Below are positions 15,158 through 22,863 of a DNA stretch of 37,242 nucleotides, one piece after another. The DNA is from Clostridia bacterium. Lineage in GTDB: Bacteria; Bacillota_A; Clostridia; Christensenellales; Aristaeellaceae. How positions within the stretch are numbered: position 1 is the first letter of the stretch; each line of letters starts with the position of its first letter. Under the pieces are notes generated by a model that ran no database searches, was not told where the DNA came from, and was given only the letters and a program-made list of their open reading frames with translations. The stretch spans positions 1 to 37,242 of the forward strand of contig JAFUDW010000049.1 in assembly GCA_017464225.1 (NCBI GenBank), in the 5' to 3' direction. Made by a program: the position numbers and the translations under genes.

Positions 15158-15205
15158 ATGGGACGCTGCTGCTCCTTAGGAACCCTGCCAGCGGCCTGTC
15201 CATAA
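15158..15205 (+). other. Possible Cys-rich 15-residue ORF
   Basis: ATG at 15158 after AGAGG encodes MGRCCSLGTLPAACP and a stop. It resembles a leader peptide in size and in its CC pair, but no gene follows on this strand before the antisense of ecfT, and no clear promoter is seen. It is probably chance or a remnant. The rest of 15104-15269 shows nothing recognisable. Confidence 0.2.
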
Positions 15206-15269
15206 CCTCGAACGTTTTCCGTCCCCGTCATTCCCGTTTGCATATTTTCCGTTGGGATCGGCACAAAGA

Positions 15270-16064
15270 TCATCCGATCACAACCACCACAACGATGAGA
15301 AGCGCCACGGCCGCGGCGGCGATATAATCCTTTTTTGTGATCTTCAGTACGCGCAGGCGGGTACGCCCCTGGCCGCCGTGATAGCAGCGGGCCTCCATGG
15401 CCATGGCCAAATCGCCCGCCCGGCGGAATGCGCTGACAAACAGCGGCACCAGCAGCGGCACCATGGCCTTGGCGCGCTGGAGCAGATTGCCCGATTCAAA
15501 GTCCGCGCCGCGGGCCATCTGGGCCTTCATGATCTTATCGGCTTCCTCCAGCAGGGTGGGAATGAAGCGGAGCGCGATGCTCATCATCATGGCCAGCTCA
15601 TGGGCGGGAAAGCCAAACCTGGCCAGCGGGCTCATGAGCCGCTCCATGCCGTCGGTCAAGGCCACGGGCTGGGTGGTAAGCGTCAGGATGCTGGCCCCGG
15701 TCACCAGGAACACCAACCGGAGCGAAAACCGGCAGGCCATGATCAGCCCCTCCCGGGTGACCGTTATCTTCCACACCGAAAGCAACACGTTTTCCCCGGC
15801 GGTGAAAAACAGGTTGAGCAGGAAGGTGAAAATCAGGATGATCCGCAGCGGCTTGATGCCCTTCACCAGCAGTTTCACCGGAAGATTGGCCGCCTTGGCC
15901 GCCAGCAGGATGAACAGCGCTACAGGAATGGCGCAGAGCAGGCTGCCGCCCAGAAAGACCGCCACGATGAAGGCGATGGTGAGCAGTATCTTCGCCCGGG
16001 GATCCAGATCGTGCACAAAGCTTTTAACGGGATAATACTGACCCAGCGTGATATCTTTAAGCAC
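15270..16064 (-). CDS. ecfT: ECF transporter transmembrane component EcfT
   Basis: The gene encodes 264 residues counted from a GTG start at 16064, giving M(V)LKDITLGQYYPVKSFVHDL, the normal EcfT N-terminus. AAGGGGGGTG lies just before it, while the upstream ATG at 16112 would add 16 unusual residues inside ecfA2. Several membrane segments are present, plus the coupling-helix motifs: MARGADFESGN (first ARG motif) and MEARCYHGGQGRT (second). EcfT joins the two ATPases to interchangeable substrate-binding S components for vitamins or metals. It overlaps the ecfA2 stop by 8 bp (GTGCTTAA). No S component is encoded in the window, so this is a shared, group II module. Confidence 0.92.
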   Translation of the reverse strand: MLKDITLGQYYPVKSFVHDLDPRAKILLTIAFIVAVFLGGSLLCAIPVALFILLAAKAANLPVKLLVKGIKPLRIILIFTFLLNLFFTAGENVLLSVWKITVTREGLIMACRFSLRLVFLVTGASILTLTTQPVALTDGMERLMSPLARFGFPAHELAMMMSIALRFIPTLLEEADKIMKAQMARGADFESGNLLQRAKAMVPLLVPLFVSAFRRAGDLAMAMEARCYHGGQGRTRLRVLKITKKDYIAAAAVALLIVVVVVIG

Positions 16065-16911
16065 GGGCCGCACCCCCCTTCGCGGCGCAAATGGCAGCGC
16101 AAAGCTCCTCATTGGTCAGGCAATCGGGCACCGTTAAGCCGCCCGCCCGCAGCGCGCGGCACAGCTGCACGGTCTGGGGCACGTCCAGCCCCATGGCGGC
16201 CAGCTCGTCTCCCCGGCTGAATATCTCCCGGGGCGTGCCCAGCATGGCCAGCCTGCCCTTGTCCAGCACCGCCACCCGGGTAGCGATGCGCGCCACATCG
16301 TCCATATTGTGACTGATCAATACAATGGTCACGCCGCCGCGGTGCAGTTCATGGATGATCTCGGTCAATTCATCCCGGCCCTTGGGGTCCAGACCGGCGA
16401 TGGGCTCATCCAGCACCAGCACCTCAGGCTCCATAGCCACCACCCCGGCCAGCGCCACCCGGCGCATCTGGCCGCCGCTGAGCTCAAAGGGCGATTTGTC
16501 CAGGGCGTCCGCGGGCAGATGCACCTTCTGAAAAGCGCTGCGCACCCGCGCGTCCAGGGTCTCGCCGGTCAAGCCCTGGTTTTTGGGGCCAAAGGCGATG
16601 TCCTTATATACCGTTTCCTCAAACAGCTGGTATTCGGCATACTGGAACAGCAGCCCCACCCGCTGGCGCAGGGCCCGGCGATCGGCGCCCTTCTGGTTGA
16701 TATCCTGGCCGTCCACCAGCACGCGCCCCGAGGTAGGCGTCAAAAGCCCGTTCAAGTGCTGGGCCAGCGTGCTCTTGCCGCTGCCGGTATGGCCGATCAG
16801 CGCCAGCAGATCGCCATCCTCAATGGTAAAATCAATATCCTCCAGCGCGTCGGCCTGGAACGGGCTGCCCGCCTGGTAGGTATGGCACATATGCTCAAGC
16901 TTTATCGGCAT
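16057..16911 (-). CDS. ecfA2: ECF transporter ATPase EcfA2
   Basis: The gene encodes 284 residues, starting MPIKLEHMCHTYQAGSPF. Walker A is GHTGSGKST (40-48). The Q-loop is followed by GPKNQGL, the signature is LSGGQMRRVALAGV, and Walker B is VLVLDEPIAGLDPKG. The QMRRVA signature and the H-x-Y-x2-G start are typical of EcfA2. It pairs with EcfA1 as the asymmetric ATPase dimer that powers EcfT and its S components. The start overlaps the end of ecfA1 by 10 bp, which indicates a translationally coupled operon ecfA1-ecfA2-ecfT. Confidence 0.95.
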   Translation of the reverse strand: MPIKLEHMCHTYQAGSPFQADALEDIDFTIEDGDLLALIGHTGSGKSTLAQHLNGLLTPTSGRVLVDGQDINQKGADRRALRQRVGLLFQYAEYQLFEETVYKDIAFGPKNQGLTGETLDARVRSAFQKVHLPADALDKSPFELSGGQMRRVALAGVVAMEPEVLVLDEPIAGLDPKGRDELTEIIHELHRGGVTIVLISHNMDDVARIATRVAVLDKGRLAMLGTPREIFSRGDELAAMGLDVPQTVQLCRALRAGGLTVPDCLTNEELCAAICAAKGGAARA

Positions 16912-17735
16912 TTCAGCACCTCCCCGGCCATGCTTTCAACGTCCATGGCTTCCCGGGATATGGGCAAGCCGCGGGCGCGCAGCAGATCGCCCAGCGCCAC
17001 CATGGGCGGCACGTCCAGCCGCATGGCGCGCAGCTTTTCGCTCTGGGTGAACACCTCCCGGGGCGTACCGTCCATCACGCACCGCCCCTGATCCATCACC
17101 ACCACCCGGCGGCACCGGGCGGCCTCCTCCATAAAGTGAGTGATCCATATCACGGTGATGCCCTGCTCCCGATTAAGCCGCTCCACCACCGAAAACACCT
17201 CCTGCCGTCCCTTGGGATCCAGCATGGCGGTGGCCTCGTCCAGGATCAGCGCCCGGGGACGCATGGCCAGTATGCCCGCGATGGCGATGCGCTGCTTCTG
17301 TCCGCCGGAGAGCATATGCGGCGCGCGATCGATAAAATCAAGCATGCCCACTTCTTTCAGCGCCGTTTCAATTCGGGCGGGCATCTCCTGGCTGGGCACG
17401 CCGATGTTCTCCAGTCCGAAGGCCACGTCATCCCGGACAATGCTGGCCACCAGCTGGTTATCGGGGTTCTGGAATACCATGCCCGCGGCCTGGCGGATGC
17501 TCCAGGTGTTTTCATCCAGGGCGGTATCCATGCCGCATACCGTCACCGTGCCCGCGGTGGGCGTATACAGGCCGTTGAGCAGCTTGGCCAGCGTGCTCTT
17601 GCCGCTGCCGTTATGGCCCAGGATGGCCGTCATTTCGCCCGTGCGGAAGGCCAGGCTCACATCCCTGAGGGCGGGCGACGCGCTCTCCTCATAAGTGTAG
17701 CTCACATTCCGGGCTTCAAGGATCAAATCTTCCAT
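16902..17735 (-). CDS. ecfA1: ECF transporter ATPase EcfA1
   Basis: The gene encodes 277 residues. The start at 17735 (MEDLILEARNVSYTYEE) follows AGGAGAGATC; the longer frame up to 17831 runs into the promoter. Walker A is GHNGSGKST (40-48), the Q-loop is VFQNPDNQ, the signature is LSGGQKQRIAIAGIL and Walker B is ALILDEATAMLDP. The Q-N-P-D-N-Q loop and the LDEATAMLDP form are typical of EcfA1. It is the first gene of the ecfA1-ecfA2-ecfT operon, which takes up micronutrients with S components encoded elsewhere. Its promoter is divergent from recF. Confidence 0.95.
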   Translation of the reverse strand: MEDLILEARNVSYTYEESASPALRDVSLAFRTGEMTAILGHNGSGKSTLAKLLNGLYTPTAGTVTVCGMDTALDENTWSIRQAAGMVFQNPDNQLVASIVRDDVAFGLENIGVPSQEMPARIETALKEVGMLDFIDRAPHMLSGGQKQRIAIAGILAMRPRALILDEATAMLDPKGRQEVFSVVERLNREQGITVIWITHFMEEAARCRRVVVMDQGRCVMDGTPREVFTQSEKLRAMRLDVPPMVALGDLLRARGLPISREAMDVESMAGEVLKCR

Positions 17736-17767
17736 GATCTCTCCTGAATAAATCGAATTTCCGATAG

Positions 17768-17796
17768 ATTGTATCACGTTTTTCCCTGGGAAGCAA
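17768..17796 (-). promoter_or_regulatory. Promoter of ecfA1-ecfA2-ecfT
   Basis: The minus strand has TTGCTT (17796-17791), 17 bp, and TACAAT (17773-17768), with TGA before the -10 (extended). The transcript starts near 17761, giving a leader of about 25 nt with no room for a riboswitch. Confidence 0.7.
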
Positions 17797-17821
17797 GGGC
17801 GGCGGCAGCGGCAGCCGGCGC

Positions 17822-17850
17822 TTGACGGCAAGGGAGAATTTTCTTATAAT
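17822..17850 (+). promoter_or_regulatory. Sigma-A promoter of recF
   Basis: TTGACG (17822-17827), 17 bp, and TATAAT (17845-17850). The transcript starts near 17857, about 45 nt before the recF ATG. Confidence 0.8.
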
Positions 17851-17900
17851 GAAGAAGCGCCGCGCAGACGGCGAAACAGTGTATTTTACAGGGAAAGACC

Positions 17901-19013
17901 ATGCGCATCCAGACGCTTCGACTGCATGATTTCCGCTCCTACCGCCAGGTGCTGCTGACTCCGCCGGAGGGCACCACGGTATTTGTGGGCGAGAACGGCA
18001 CCGGCAAGACCAATCTGCTGGAGGCCGTTCATTTGTGCTGCCTGGGCCGCAGCCACCGCACGGCCAACGACCGGGAGATGATCCGTTCCGGCCAGGATAC
18101 CTGCGCCGTGCAGGTGCGGGTGGCACGGGGCGACGGCGTGGATACCGTGGGCGTGCGGCTGTTTTCCGCAGAGCAAAAGAAACGCAAGCTGCTGCATATC
18201 AACGGCAAAAACGCCAGCCGCACGGGCGAATTGATGGGCCATGTGACCTGCGTCATGTTTTCCCCCGAAGATATTGAATTGATGCGCGGCGCGCCTCAAG
18301 GGCGGCGGCGCTTTCTGGATATGCTGCTCAGCCAGTGCGGGGCGGGATATTATTACGCCCTGCAAACCTACAACAGCGCTCTTAAGCAGCGCAACGCCCT
18401 GCTGCACGCCATCGTCCGCGGGGAAGCGAAGGTCCGCGAGCTGGAGGTATGGGACGAGCAATTGAGCCAGGCCGCCGCGCCCGTGGTCAAGGCCCGGCAG
18501 TACGCCGTCTCCAGCCTATGCGCCCTGGCCAGGGAGCATTACGCCCACATCGGCGGCAGGGATAACGAGGTGTTTGCCCTGCGGTATACCGGGCATCTGG
18601 CCGAAAGCGGCGACCCGGCAAGCGACCTGCGAAGGCTGCTGACCGAGCGGCGGGAGGAGGACCTGCGCCGCATCACCACCACGGCGGGCCCTCACCGGGA
18701 CGATCTGCTGCTGACGCTGACCGGCGAAGACATGCGCGCCTTTGCCAGCCAGGGGCAGATGCGCACGGCGGTGCTGGCGCTGCGGCTCAGCGAAGTGGAC
18801 CTATTGACCAAGCGCCAGGGAGAAACGCCGCTGCTGCTGGTGGACGACGTGCTCAGCGAGCTGGACGCCGGACGGCGCACGCGGCTGCTGGAGCGCATCA
18901 GCGGCATTCAAACGCTGCTTACCTGCACCGATCTCAGCGACCTGACAGGCGCGCGCCCCGACGCCGTGCTGCACGTGCGCCTGGGCGAAATCACCATGGA
19001 GGAAAACGCTTGA
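17901..19013 (+). CDS. recF: DNA replication/repair protein RecF
   Basis: The gene encodes 370 residues, the normal RecF length, starting MRIQTLRLHDFRSYRQ, with AGGGA before the ATG. It is an SMC-like ATPase: Walker A GENGTGKT (30-37), RecF signature FSPEDIELMRGAPQGRRRFLD, ABC-type signature ASQGQMRT and Walker B PLLLVDDVLSELD. RecF binds gapped DNA and, with RecO and RecR, loads RecA during repair. In many bacteria recF lies beside dnaA, dnaN and gyrB; here it does not, and is followed instead by a HAD phosphatase gene that it overlaps by 4 bp. Confidence 0.95.
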   Translation: MRIQTLRLHDFRSYRQVLLTPPEGTTVFVGENGTGKTNLLEAVHLCCLGRSHRTANDREMIRSGQDTCAVQVRVARGDGVDTVGVRLFSAEQKKRKLLHINGKNASRTGELMGHVTCVMFSPEDIELMRGAPQGRRRFLDMLLSQCGAGYYYALQTYNSALKQRNALLHAIVRGEAKVRELEVWDEQLSQAAAPVVKARQYAVSSLCALAREHYAHIGGRDNEVFALRYTGHLAESGDPASDLRRLLTERREEDLRRITTTAGPHRDDLLLTLTGEDMRAFASQGQMRTAVLALRLSEVDLLTKRQGETPLLLVDDVLSELDAGRRTRLLERISGIQTLLTCTDLSDLTGARPDAVLHVRLGEITMEENA

Positions 19014-19666
19014 AGACGATCATTTGGGATTGGAACGGCACGCTGCTCAGCGACGTTCAGGTGAGCTACGACTGCCTGAACCGCATCCTTGCAAAATACA
19101 ACAAGCCTCTAATCGCCACGGTGGACGCCTACCGGGCCATCTTCGGCTTTCCCGTAAAGGATTATTACGCCCGGGCCGGGATCGACGGCGCGCTGTTTGA
19201 CGAGGCGGCGCCCCTGTGGATGGACGATTACATGCGAAGCGAGATCGCCTGCGGCCTCATGCCCGGCGCCCGGGAAGCGCTGGCGGCCTTTCATGGCGCG
19301 GGATACCGGCAGATCATCCTATCGGCCAGCAAGCGGGAGAACCTGCTGCAGCAGATCGCCCGCTTTCATATCCTCCCCTATTTTGATACCGTGCTGGGCC
19401 TGAGCCATATCTACGCCACCTCCAAAGAGGGCATCGGCCGGGCGTGGATGGCCCAGTCCCAAACCGATCCCGGGGACTGCGTGATGATCGGCGATACGCT
19501 GCACGACGCCGACGTGGCCCGGGCCCTGGGCTGCCGCTGCATGCTGGTCTGCGGCGGACATCAGCTGCCCGATACGCTGAAAACAGCCGGCTGCGCTGTA
19601 ACTGCCGATCTTTGGGAAGCGGCGGAACGTTTGATCGGTATCTCCGCTGATTCAATACCGTCATGA
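19010..19666 (+). CDS. HAD-family hydrolase (phosphoglycolate phosphatase-like)
   Basis: The gene encodes 218 residues from a TTG start at 19010 (TTGA overlaps the recF stop), with GGAGG 7 bp upstream; no ATG fits. Motif I is DWNGTLL with nucleophile D7. The usual second Asp is Asn (N9), a variant known in this subfamily. Motif II lies in IILSASKREN, and motif IV is MIGDTLHDADVA. A helical cap occupies about 15-85. The closest overall form is the Gph/PGP-like phosphatase group; the substrate is unknown. It is co-translated with recF, which may reflect only shared expression. Confidence 0.85.
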   Translation: MKTIIWDWNGTLLSDVQVSYDCLNRILAKYNKPLIATVDAYRAIFGFPVKDYYARAGIDGALFDEAAPLWMDDYMRSEIACGLMPGAREALAAFHGAGYRQIILSASKRENLLQQIARFHILPYFDTVLGLSHIYATSKEGIGRAWMAQSQTDPGDCVMIGDTLHDADVARALGCRCMLVCGGHQLPDTLKTAGCAVTADLWEAAERLIGISADSIPS

Positions 19667-19718
19667 ATCTGGGATCTGTTTGAAGCAAGCAGGCTGAAAT
19701 TGGACGGAGAAGGGACCA

Positions 19719-19736
19719 AAAAGGAACATTCCTTTT
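19719..19736 (+). terminator. Hairpin after recF-HAD, possible terminator
   Basis: AAAAGGAA-CA-TTCCTTTT (19719-19736) lies 52 bp past the HAD stop, with a short T4 end. The rest of 19667-19892 shows a second weak hairpin (GGGCGAC-CCTTT-GTCGCC) and A-rich sequence, and no gene. Confidence 0.4.
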
Positions 19737-19892
19737 CGGCGCCTGAATAAGAACCGAAAAGGGCGACCCTTTGTCGCCAAAAACAGCAATCAAAACAAGA
19801 AACAAAAAAACGCCTGTCACCGTTTCCGGGCAGGACAGAAAAGCTGGCCATGCCATGCGCAAGCGCACAGCAAAAAAACGATGAACAGACCA

Positions 19893-19939
19893 GGGCTGTC
19901 TCAAAACGCCAAATAAAGATTTGGCGCAAGAGACAGCCC
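19893..19939 (-). terminator. Nested hairpin terminator (GAGACAGCCC type)
   Basis: The outer arms GGGCTGTCTC (19893-19902) and GAGACAGCCC (19930-19939) enclose a perfect inner hairpin CGCCAAAT-AAAG-ATTTGGCG (19907-19926). It lies 7 bp beyond the stop of the substrate-binding-like gene (minus). A diverged form of the outer arms appears at 30818-30842. Confidence 0.65.
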
Positions 19940-19946
19940 CTTCATA

Positions 19947-20762
19947 TTATAGCTCATGCCAGAAGAAATCCAGCCCGCCGTAGATGGCGTCGGCGGTTTC
20001 CTCGCTGCCCGCAAAGCCGGCGGCCACAGCCATGGCCACCGTCTTTTTTCGTTTGTCCGCGCTGTACTGCAGGCTGTTTTTCAGCGCGCGCTCAAAAGAA
20101 GCGTAATCGCTGCCGCTGCCCGCCAGGTAATCCCGGCGGACGGCCAGGCACAGCCCGGCGGGCGGATCGGAGGAGAACAGCCTTTGCCATTCGTCGCTGA
20201 CCGAAAGCGCCATGCGCCAGCCCGCGTCGGCGGCCAGCAGCGCCGCGGCGGTATCCGCGTCGCAGGCGCAGGGATCGGCAGGCTCGCCATAGACGATCTT
20301 ACAATCGACGCGGCCCTGCCGCAGCACCCGGCGCAGCATATCCTCCGCCGGAGCGCCCCGCAAAGCCTCCGGCAGCGTCAGCGTGCCGCCATCCAGTTCC
20401 TCCAGGCGCAGCTCATCGGCCTGCCGGGTCAGGATCATCAGCGGCTCATGCCCCACCGCCGCACGCAGCTGGCAGTCCCGCAGCGACCGCGCCAGCGAAA
20501 AGGGCAGCAGCGCCGCGTCAAGCTCGCCCGCCTCCAGGGCGGTGGCCAGCGCTTGAGGCGTGGAGCCCACCGTGCAGGTATACTGGGCGCTGGGCGTTTG
20601 CAGCAGCATGGCCGCGCCCATGGCGGCGGCTGACCGCGGGATGCCTACCCGCACGGCGTCGCCCCGGCGGATGCCCTGCCAGAGCAGCAGCGCCAGAAAA
20701 GCGAGCAGAGCGCCGAAGGCGGCAAAAATCAGCCTGTATTGGCCGCGGGTTCGCTGTTTCAT
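19947..20762 (-). CDS. Membrane-anchored substrate-binding-like protein
   Basis: The gene encodes 271 residues, with the start at 20762 after GGAGGG; an ORF start further upstream (20846) would overlap ogt. One N-terminal membrane segment (about 11-29) serves as signal or anchor, with no lipobox Cys. The rest looks like a type 2 periplasmic-binding fold: VRVGIPRSAAAMGAAML, then TPQALATALEAGELDAALLP, the pattern seen in NMT1/SsuA-like binding proteins. The C-terminus (GGLDFFWHEL) is unrecognised. It is the last gene of a unit with an ABC ATPase and ogt; no permease is present. Its ligand is unknown, and the family assignment is tentative. Confidence 0.6.
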   Translation of the reverse strand: MKQRTRGQYRLIFAAFGALLAFLALLLWQGIRRGDAVRVGIPRSAAAMGAAMLLQTPSAQYTCTVGSTPQALATALEAGELDAALLPFSLARSLRDCQLRAAVGHEPLMILTRQADELRLEELDGGTLTLPEALRGAPAEDMLRRVLRQGRVDCKIVYGEPADPCACDADTAAALLAADAGWRMALSVSDEWQRLFSSDPPAGLCLAVRRDYLAGSGSDYASFERALKNSLQYSADKRKKTVAMAVAAGFAGSEETADAIYGGLDFFWHEL

Positions 20763-20787
20763 GGGTCCCTCCAGGCAAATAGCATAT

Positions 20788-21270
20788 TCATCGTAAAACG
20801 CCTTCCAGCCGCAGCAGCAGCCTTTTGTTCTCCAGGCCGCCCGCATAGCCGGTCAATTCTCCGTGGGCGCCTATCACTCTGTGACAGGGGATCAGCAGGC
20901 TGATGGGATTGCGTCCCACCGCGCCGCCCACCGCCCGGGGCGAAGATGCCAGCGCCGCCGCCAGCTGGCTGTAGGTGGTCGTCCGCCCATAGGGGACGCG
21001 GCGAAGCTCCGCCCATACGCGCTTCTGAAAGGCCGTGCCATCAGGCGCCAGGGGCAGCGCGGAAGCGTCCGGCGCTTTCCCGTTAAAATACGCCTCCAGC
21101 CATTCCGCGATCATGGGAAAAGGAGCGGCGTTCGGGGCTTCCCGGGCGTCACTTGGCAGCCCCGCGCGGTAGAACCGCTGGTTTTCCAGCCAAAGGCCAA
21201 CGAGCGCACCTTCCCGGGCGGCCAGCGTGAGCCTGCCCACAGGGGAAGGAAGAAAACGGATTTCGGTCAT
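20788..21270 (-). CDS. ogt: Methylated-DNA-[protein]-cysteine S-methyltransferase
   Basis: The gene encodes 160 residues. The start at 21270 (MTEIRFLPSPVGRLTLA) has GGAGGG six bases before it; the ATG at 21276 is directly against that site and is less likely. The active-site motif IPCHRVIGAHGELTGYAGG contains the acceptor C129, and the helix-turn-helix segment FQKRVWAELRRVPYGRTTTYSQLA precedes it. The enzyme removes O6-alkyl groups from guanine in a suicide reaction. It lies 2 bp after the ABC ATPase gene in one operon. Confidence 0.95.
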   Translation of the reverse strand: MTEIRFLPSPVGRLTLAAREGALVGLWLENQRFYRAGLPSDAREAPNAAPFPMIAEWLEAYFNGKAPDASALPLAPDGTAFQKRVWAELRRVPYGRTTTYSQLAAALASSPRAVGGAVGRNPISLLIPCHRVIGAHGELTGYAGGLENKRLLLRLEGVLR

Positions 21271-21272
21271 GA

Positions 21273-22205
21273 TCATCCCTCCGCAGTAACGCGCAAAAAA
21301 ATCTCCTCCAGCGTGCTTTCAGCCTCCTGCAGCCGCAGGATGGGCGCGTTCAGGCTGTTCAGCAGCGTGCAAAGCTGGGGCTGGGGACGGCTGACGCCTT
21401 GCCGGTACTCAATGAGCGCCGACACCACGCCGGGCTCAGGCGCGGGCAAGGGCGTAACGTTTTGCACGCCCGCCAGCTCCCGCAAAGCGGGCAGAAGCCG
21501 CTTTTCGCTGCCCAGGGCGTCCAGCCGCAGCCGGACCGCGCCATCCCGGCGCAATTCCCGCAGGCTGCTGTCGCACGCCACGCGGCCATGGTGCAAAATG
21601 ATCACCCGGTCGCACAGCGATTGTACCTCGCTCAGGATATGGGAGCTGAAAATCACCGTGCGCCCCTGGGACAGCCGCCACAGCGTATCCCGAAACTCGG
21701 CGGTTTGCCGGGGATCCAGGGTATTTGTGGGCTCGTCCAGCACCAGCACCTCGGGATCGCCGCACAGCGCTTGCGCAAGCCCCACCCGCTGGCGGTAGCC
21801 CCGGCTCAGATTGCCGACCCGATGGCCCAGCATATCGCCCAGGCCGCATTGCGCGGCGATCTCCTCAATATGCGGCAGGATATCGGCGGCCACCACCATT
21901 TTGAGCTCGCAGGCAAACCTGAGCGCCGCACGCACGGTCATTTCGTCATGCAGCGGAGGCACCTCGGGCAGATAACCCAACAGGCGCTTTGCCTGCCGGG
22001 GCTCGCGCAGCAGGTCGTGACCGCCGATGTTCACCGTGCCGGCGGTAGGCGCAAGACAGCCCGTCAGGATGCTCAGCGCGGTAGTTTTGCCCGCGCCGTT
22101 CTGGCCCAGCAGGCCCAGCACCTGCCCTTTCTCCACGGTAAAGCTCAGGCCGTCCGCCGCCAGCTTATCCCCGTAGCGCTTCGTCACGCCGCTGAATGTG
22201 ATCAT
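21273..22205 (-). CDS. ABC-2-type transporter ATP-binding protein, orphan
   Basis: The gene encodes 310 residues from 22205 (MITFSGVTKRYGDKLAADGL), with GGAGGAACG upstream; the longer frame to 22358 overlaps the promoter. Walker A is GQNGAGKT (34-41), the signature is LSRGYRQRVGLAQALCG, Walker B is VLVLDEPTNTLDP, and the switch region is VIFSSHILSEV. A ~90-residue C-terminal extension ends in AESTLEEIFLRVTAEG, as in the CcmA/GldA/NatA group of exporters. Such ATPases normally sit with an ABC-2 permease, but none is next to this gene; ogt and a binding-like protein follow. The transported substrate is unknown. Confidence 0.85.
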   Translation of the reverse strand: MITFSGVTKRYGDKLAADGLSFTVEKGQVLGLLGQNGAGKTTALSILTGCLAPTAGTVNIGGHDLLREPRQAKRLLGYLPEVPPLHDEMTVRAALRFACELKMVVAADILPHIEEIAAQCGLGDMLGHRVGNLSRGYRQRVGLAQALCGDPEVLVLDEPTNTLDPRQTAEFRDTLWRLSQGRTVIFSSHILSEVQSLCDRVIILHHGRVACDSSLRELRRDGAVRLRLDALGSEKRLLPALRELAGVQNVTPLPAPEPGVVSALIEYRQGVSRPQPQLCTLLNSLNAPILRLQEAESTLEEIFLRVTAEG

Positions 22206-22230
22206 TGCCCCGTTCCTCCTTGCCGCCTCC

Positions 22231-22259
22231 ATTATAGCATGGATTTGCCCATCCGTCAC
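22231..22259 (-). promoter_or_regulatory. Promoter of the ABC ATPase-ogt unit
   Basis: The minus strand has GTGACG (22259-22254), 17 bp, and TATAAT (22236-22231), preceded by TGC (extended -10). The start lies about 20 nt before the ATG. Confidence 0.7.
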
Positions 22260-22313
22260 GCCGCGCCTTGGCCCAGCCCAAAATTCGCCAAATCCGCCGC
22301 TCCCGCCCCTTGC

Positions 22314-22342
22314 TTTACGAAAGCGTAAAAATGTGCTATACT
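22314..22342 (+). promoter_or_regulatory. Promoter of the small membrane protein gene
   Basis: TTTACG (22314-22319), 17 bp, and TATACT (22337-22342), with a TG one base upstream of the -10 (extended -10). Confidence 0.6.
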
Positions 22343-22383
22343 GATCATGCGTTCCCATTTTGGAGCGGAAAAAGGAGGCAAAA

Positions 22384-22860
22384 ATGTATCGCTATTCCCA
22401 GCAAATGCGTCAGAATACGACAAATATGCGGCTTTGGAACCGTATTCTGGCAATACTGCTGATCCTGGCCCTGGCGGGCTGCGCCGCGCTGGCCGTATCC
22501 TGGCGGCAGGCTGACGCGCAAAACAGCAAAACCATGCAATCGCTTTTGGCCCGGGTGCGCTCCTGCTGCGCGGACGCCAAAACCCTGACCGAAAAGCTTT
22601 CCACCTCGGTGCAATCCAATACGGCCATGCAGCTGGCCAATATCCGGCAGGGCATATACGCCATGGATCAGCTGAACACGGTGGCCATATCGCTGTATGG
22701 CGAAAGCGGCCGCATCGTGCCCCAGGAAGCGCTCAACGCCCTCTATGAGGACATCGATTCCTATTTCAGCATCATCACCACCAACACCGTATCGGTGCTG
22801 GAGATCCGCGCGCTGATGATCAATCACTTCACCGCGCTCCAGGGACTGCTGGCGGAATGA
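22384..22860 (+). CDS. Small membrane-anchored protein, unknown
   Basis: The gene encodes 158 residues. The start at 22384 (MYRYSQQMRQ) follows AGGAGG; an earlier in-frame ATG (22360) is less well placed. One membrane helix lies at about 18-39 (LWNRILAILLILALAGC), so the N-terminus is cytoplasmic and the rest outside or along the membrane. Residues 40-158 are polar and mostly helical (Gln, Asn, Leu, Thr), possibly a coiled coil, resembling the extracytoplasmic part of a chemoreceptor or sensor without its signalling half. No family is recognised. It is a single-gene unit convergent with the AraC gene; the two stop codons are 3 bp apart. Confidence 0.7.
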   Translation: MYRYSQQMRQNTTNMRLWNRILAILLILALAGCAALAVSWRQADAQNSKTMQSLLARVRSCCADAKTLTEKLSTSVQSNTAMQLANIRQGIYAMDQLNTVAISLYGESGRIVPQEALNALYEDIDSYFSIITTNTVSVLEIRALMINHFTALQGLLAE

Positions 22861-22863
22861 GTC

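Noticed and set aside
17736..17767. Riboswitch before the ECF operon
   Set aside because: The promoter leaves a leader of only about 25 nt, too short for any known aptamer.
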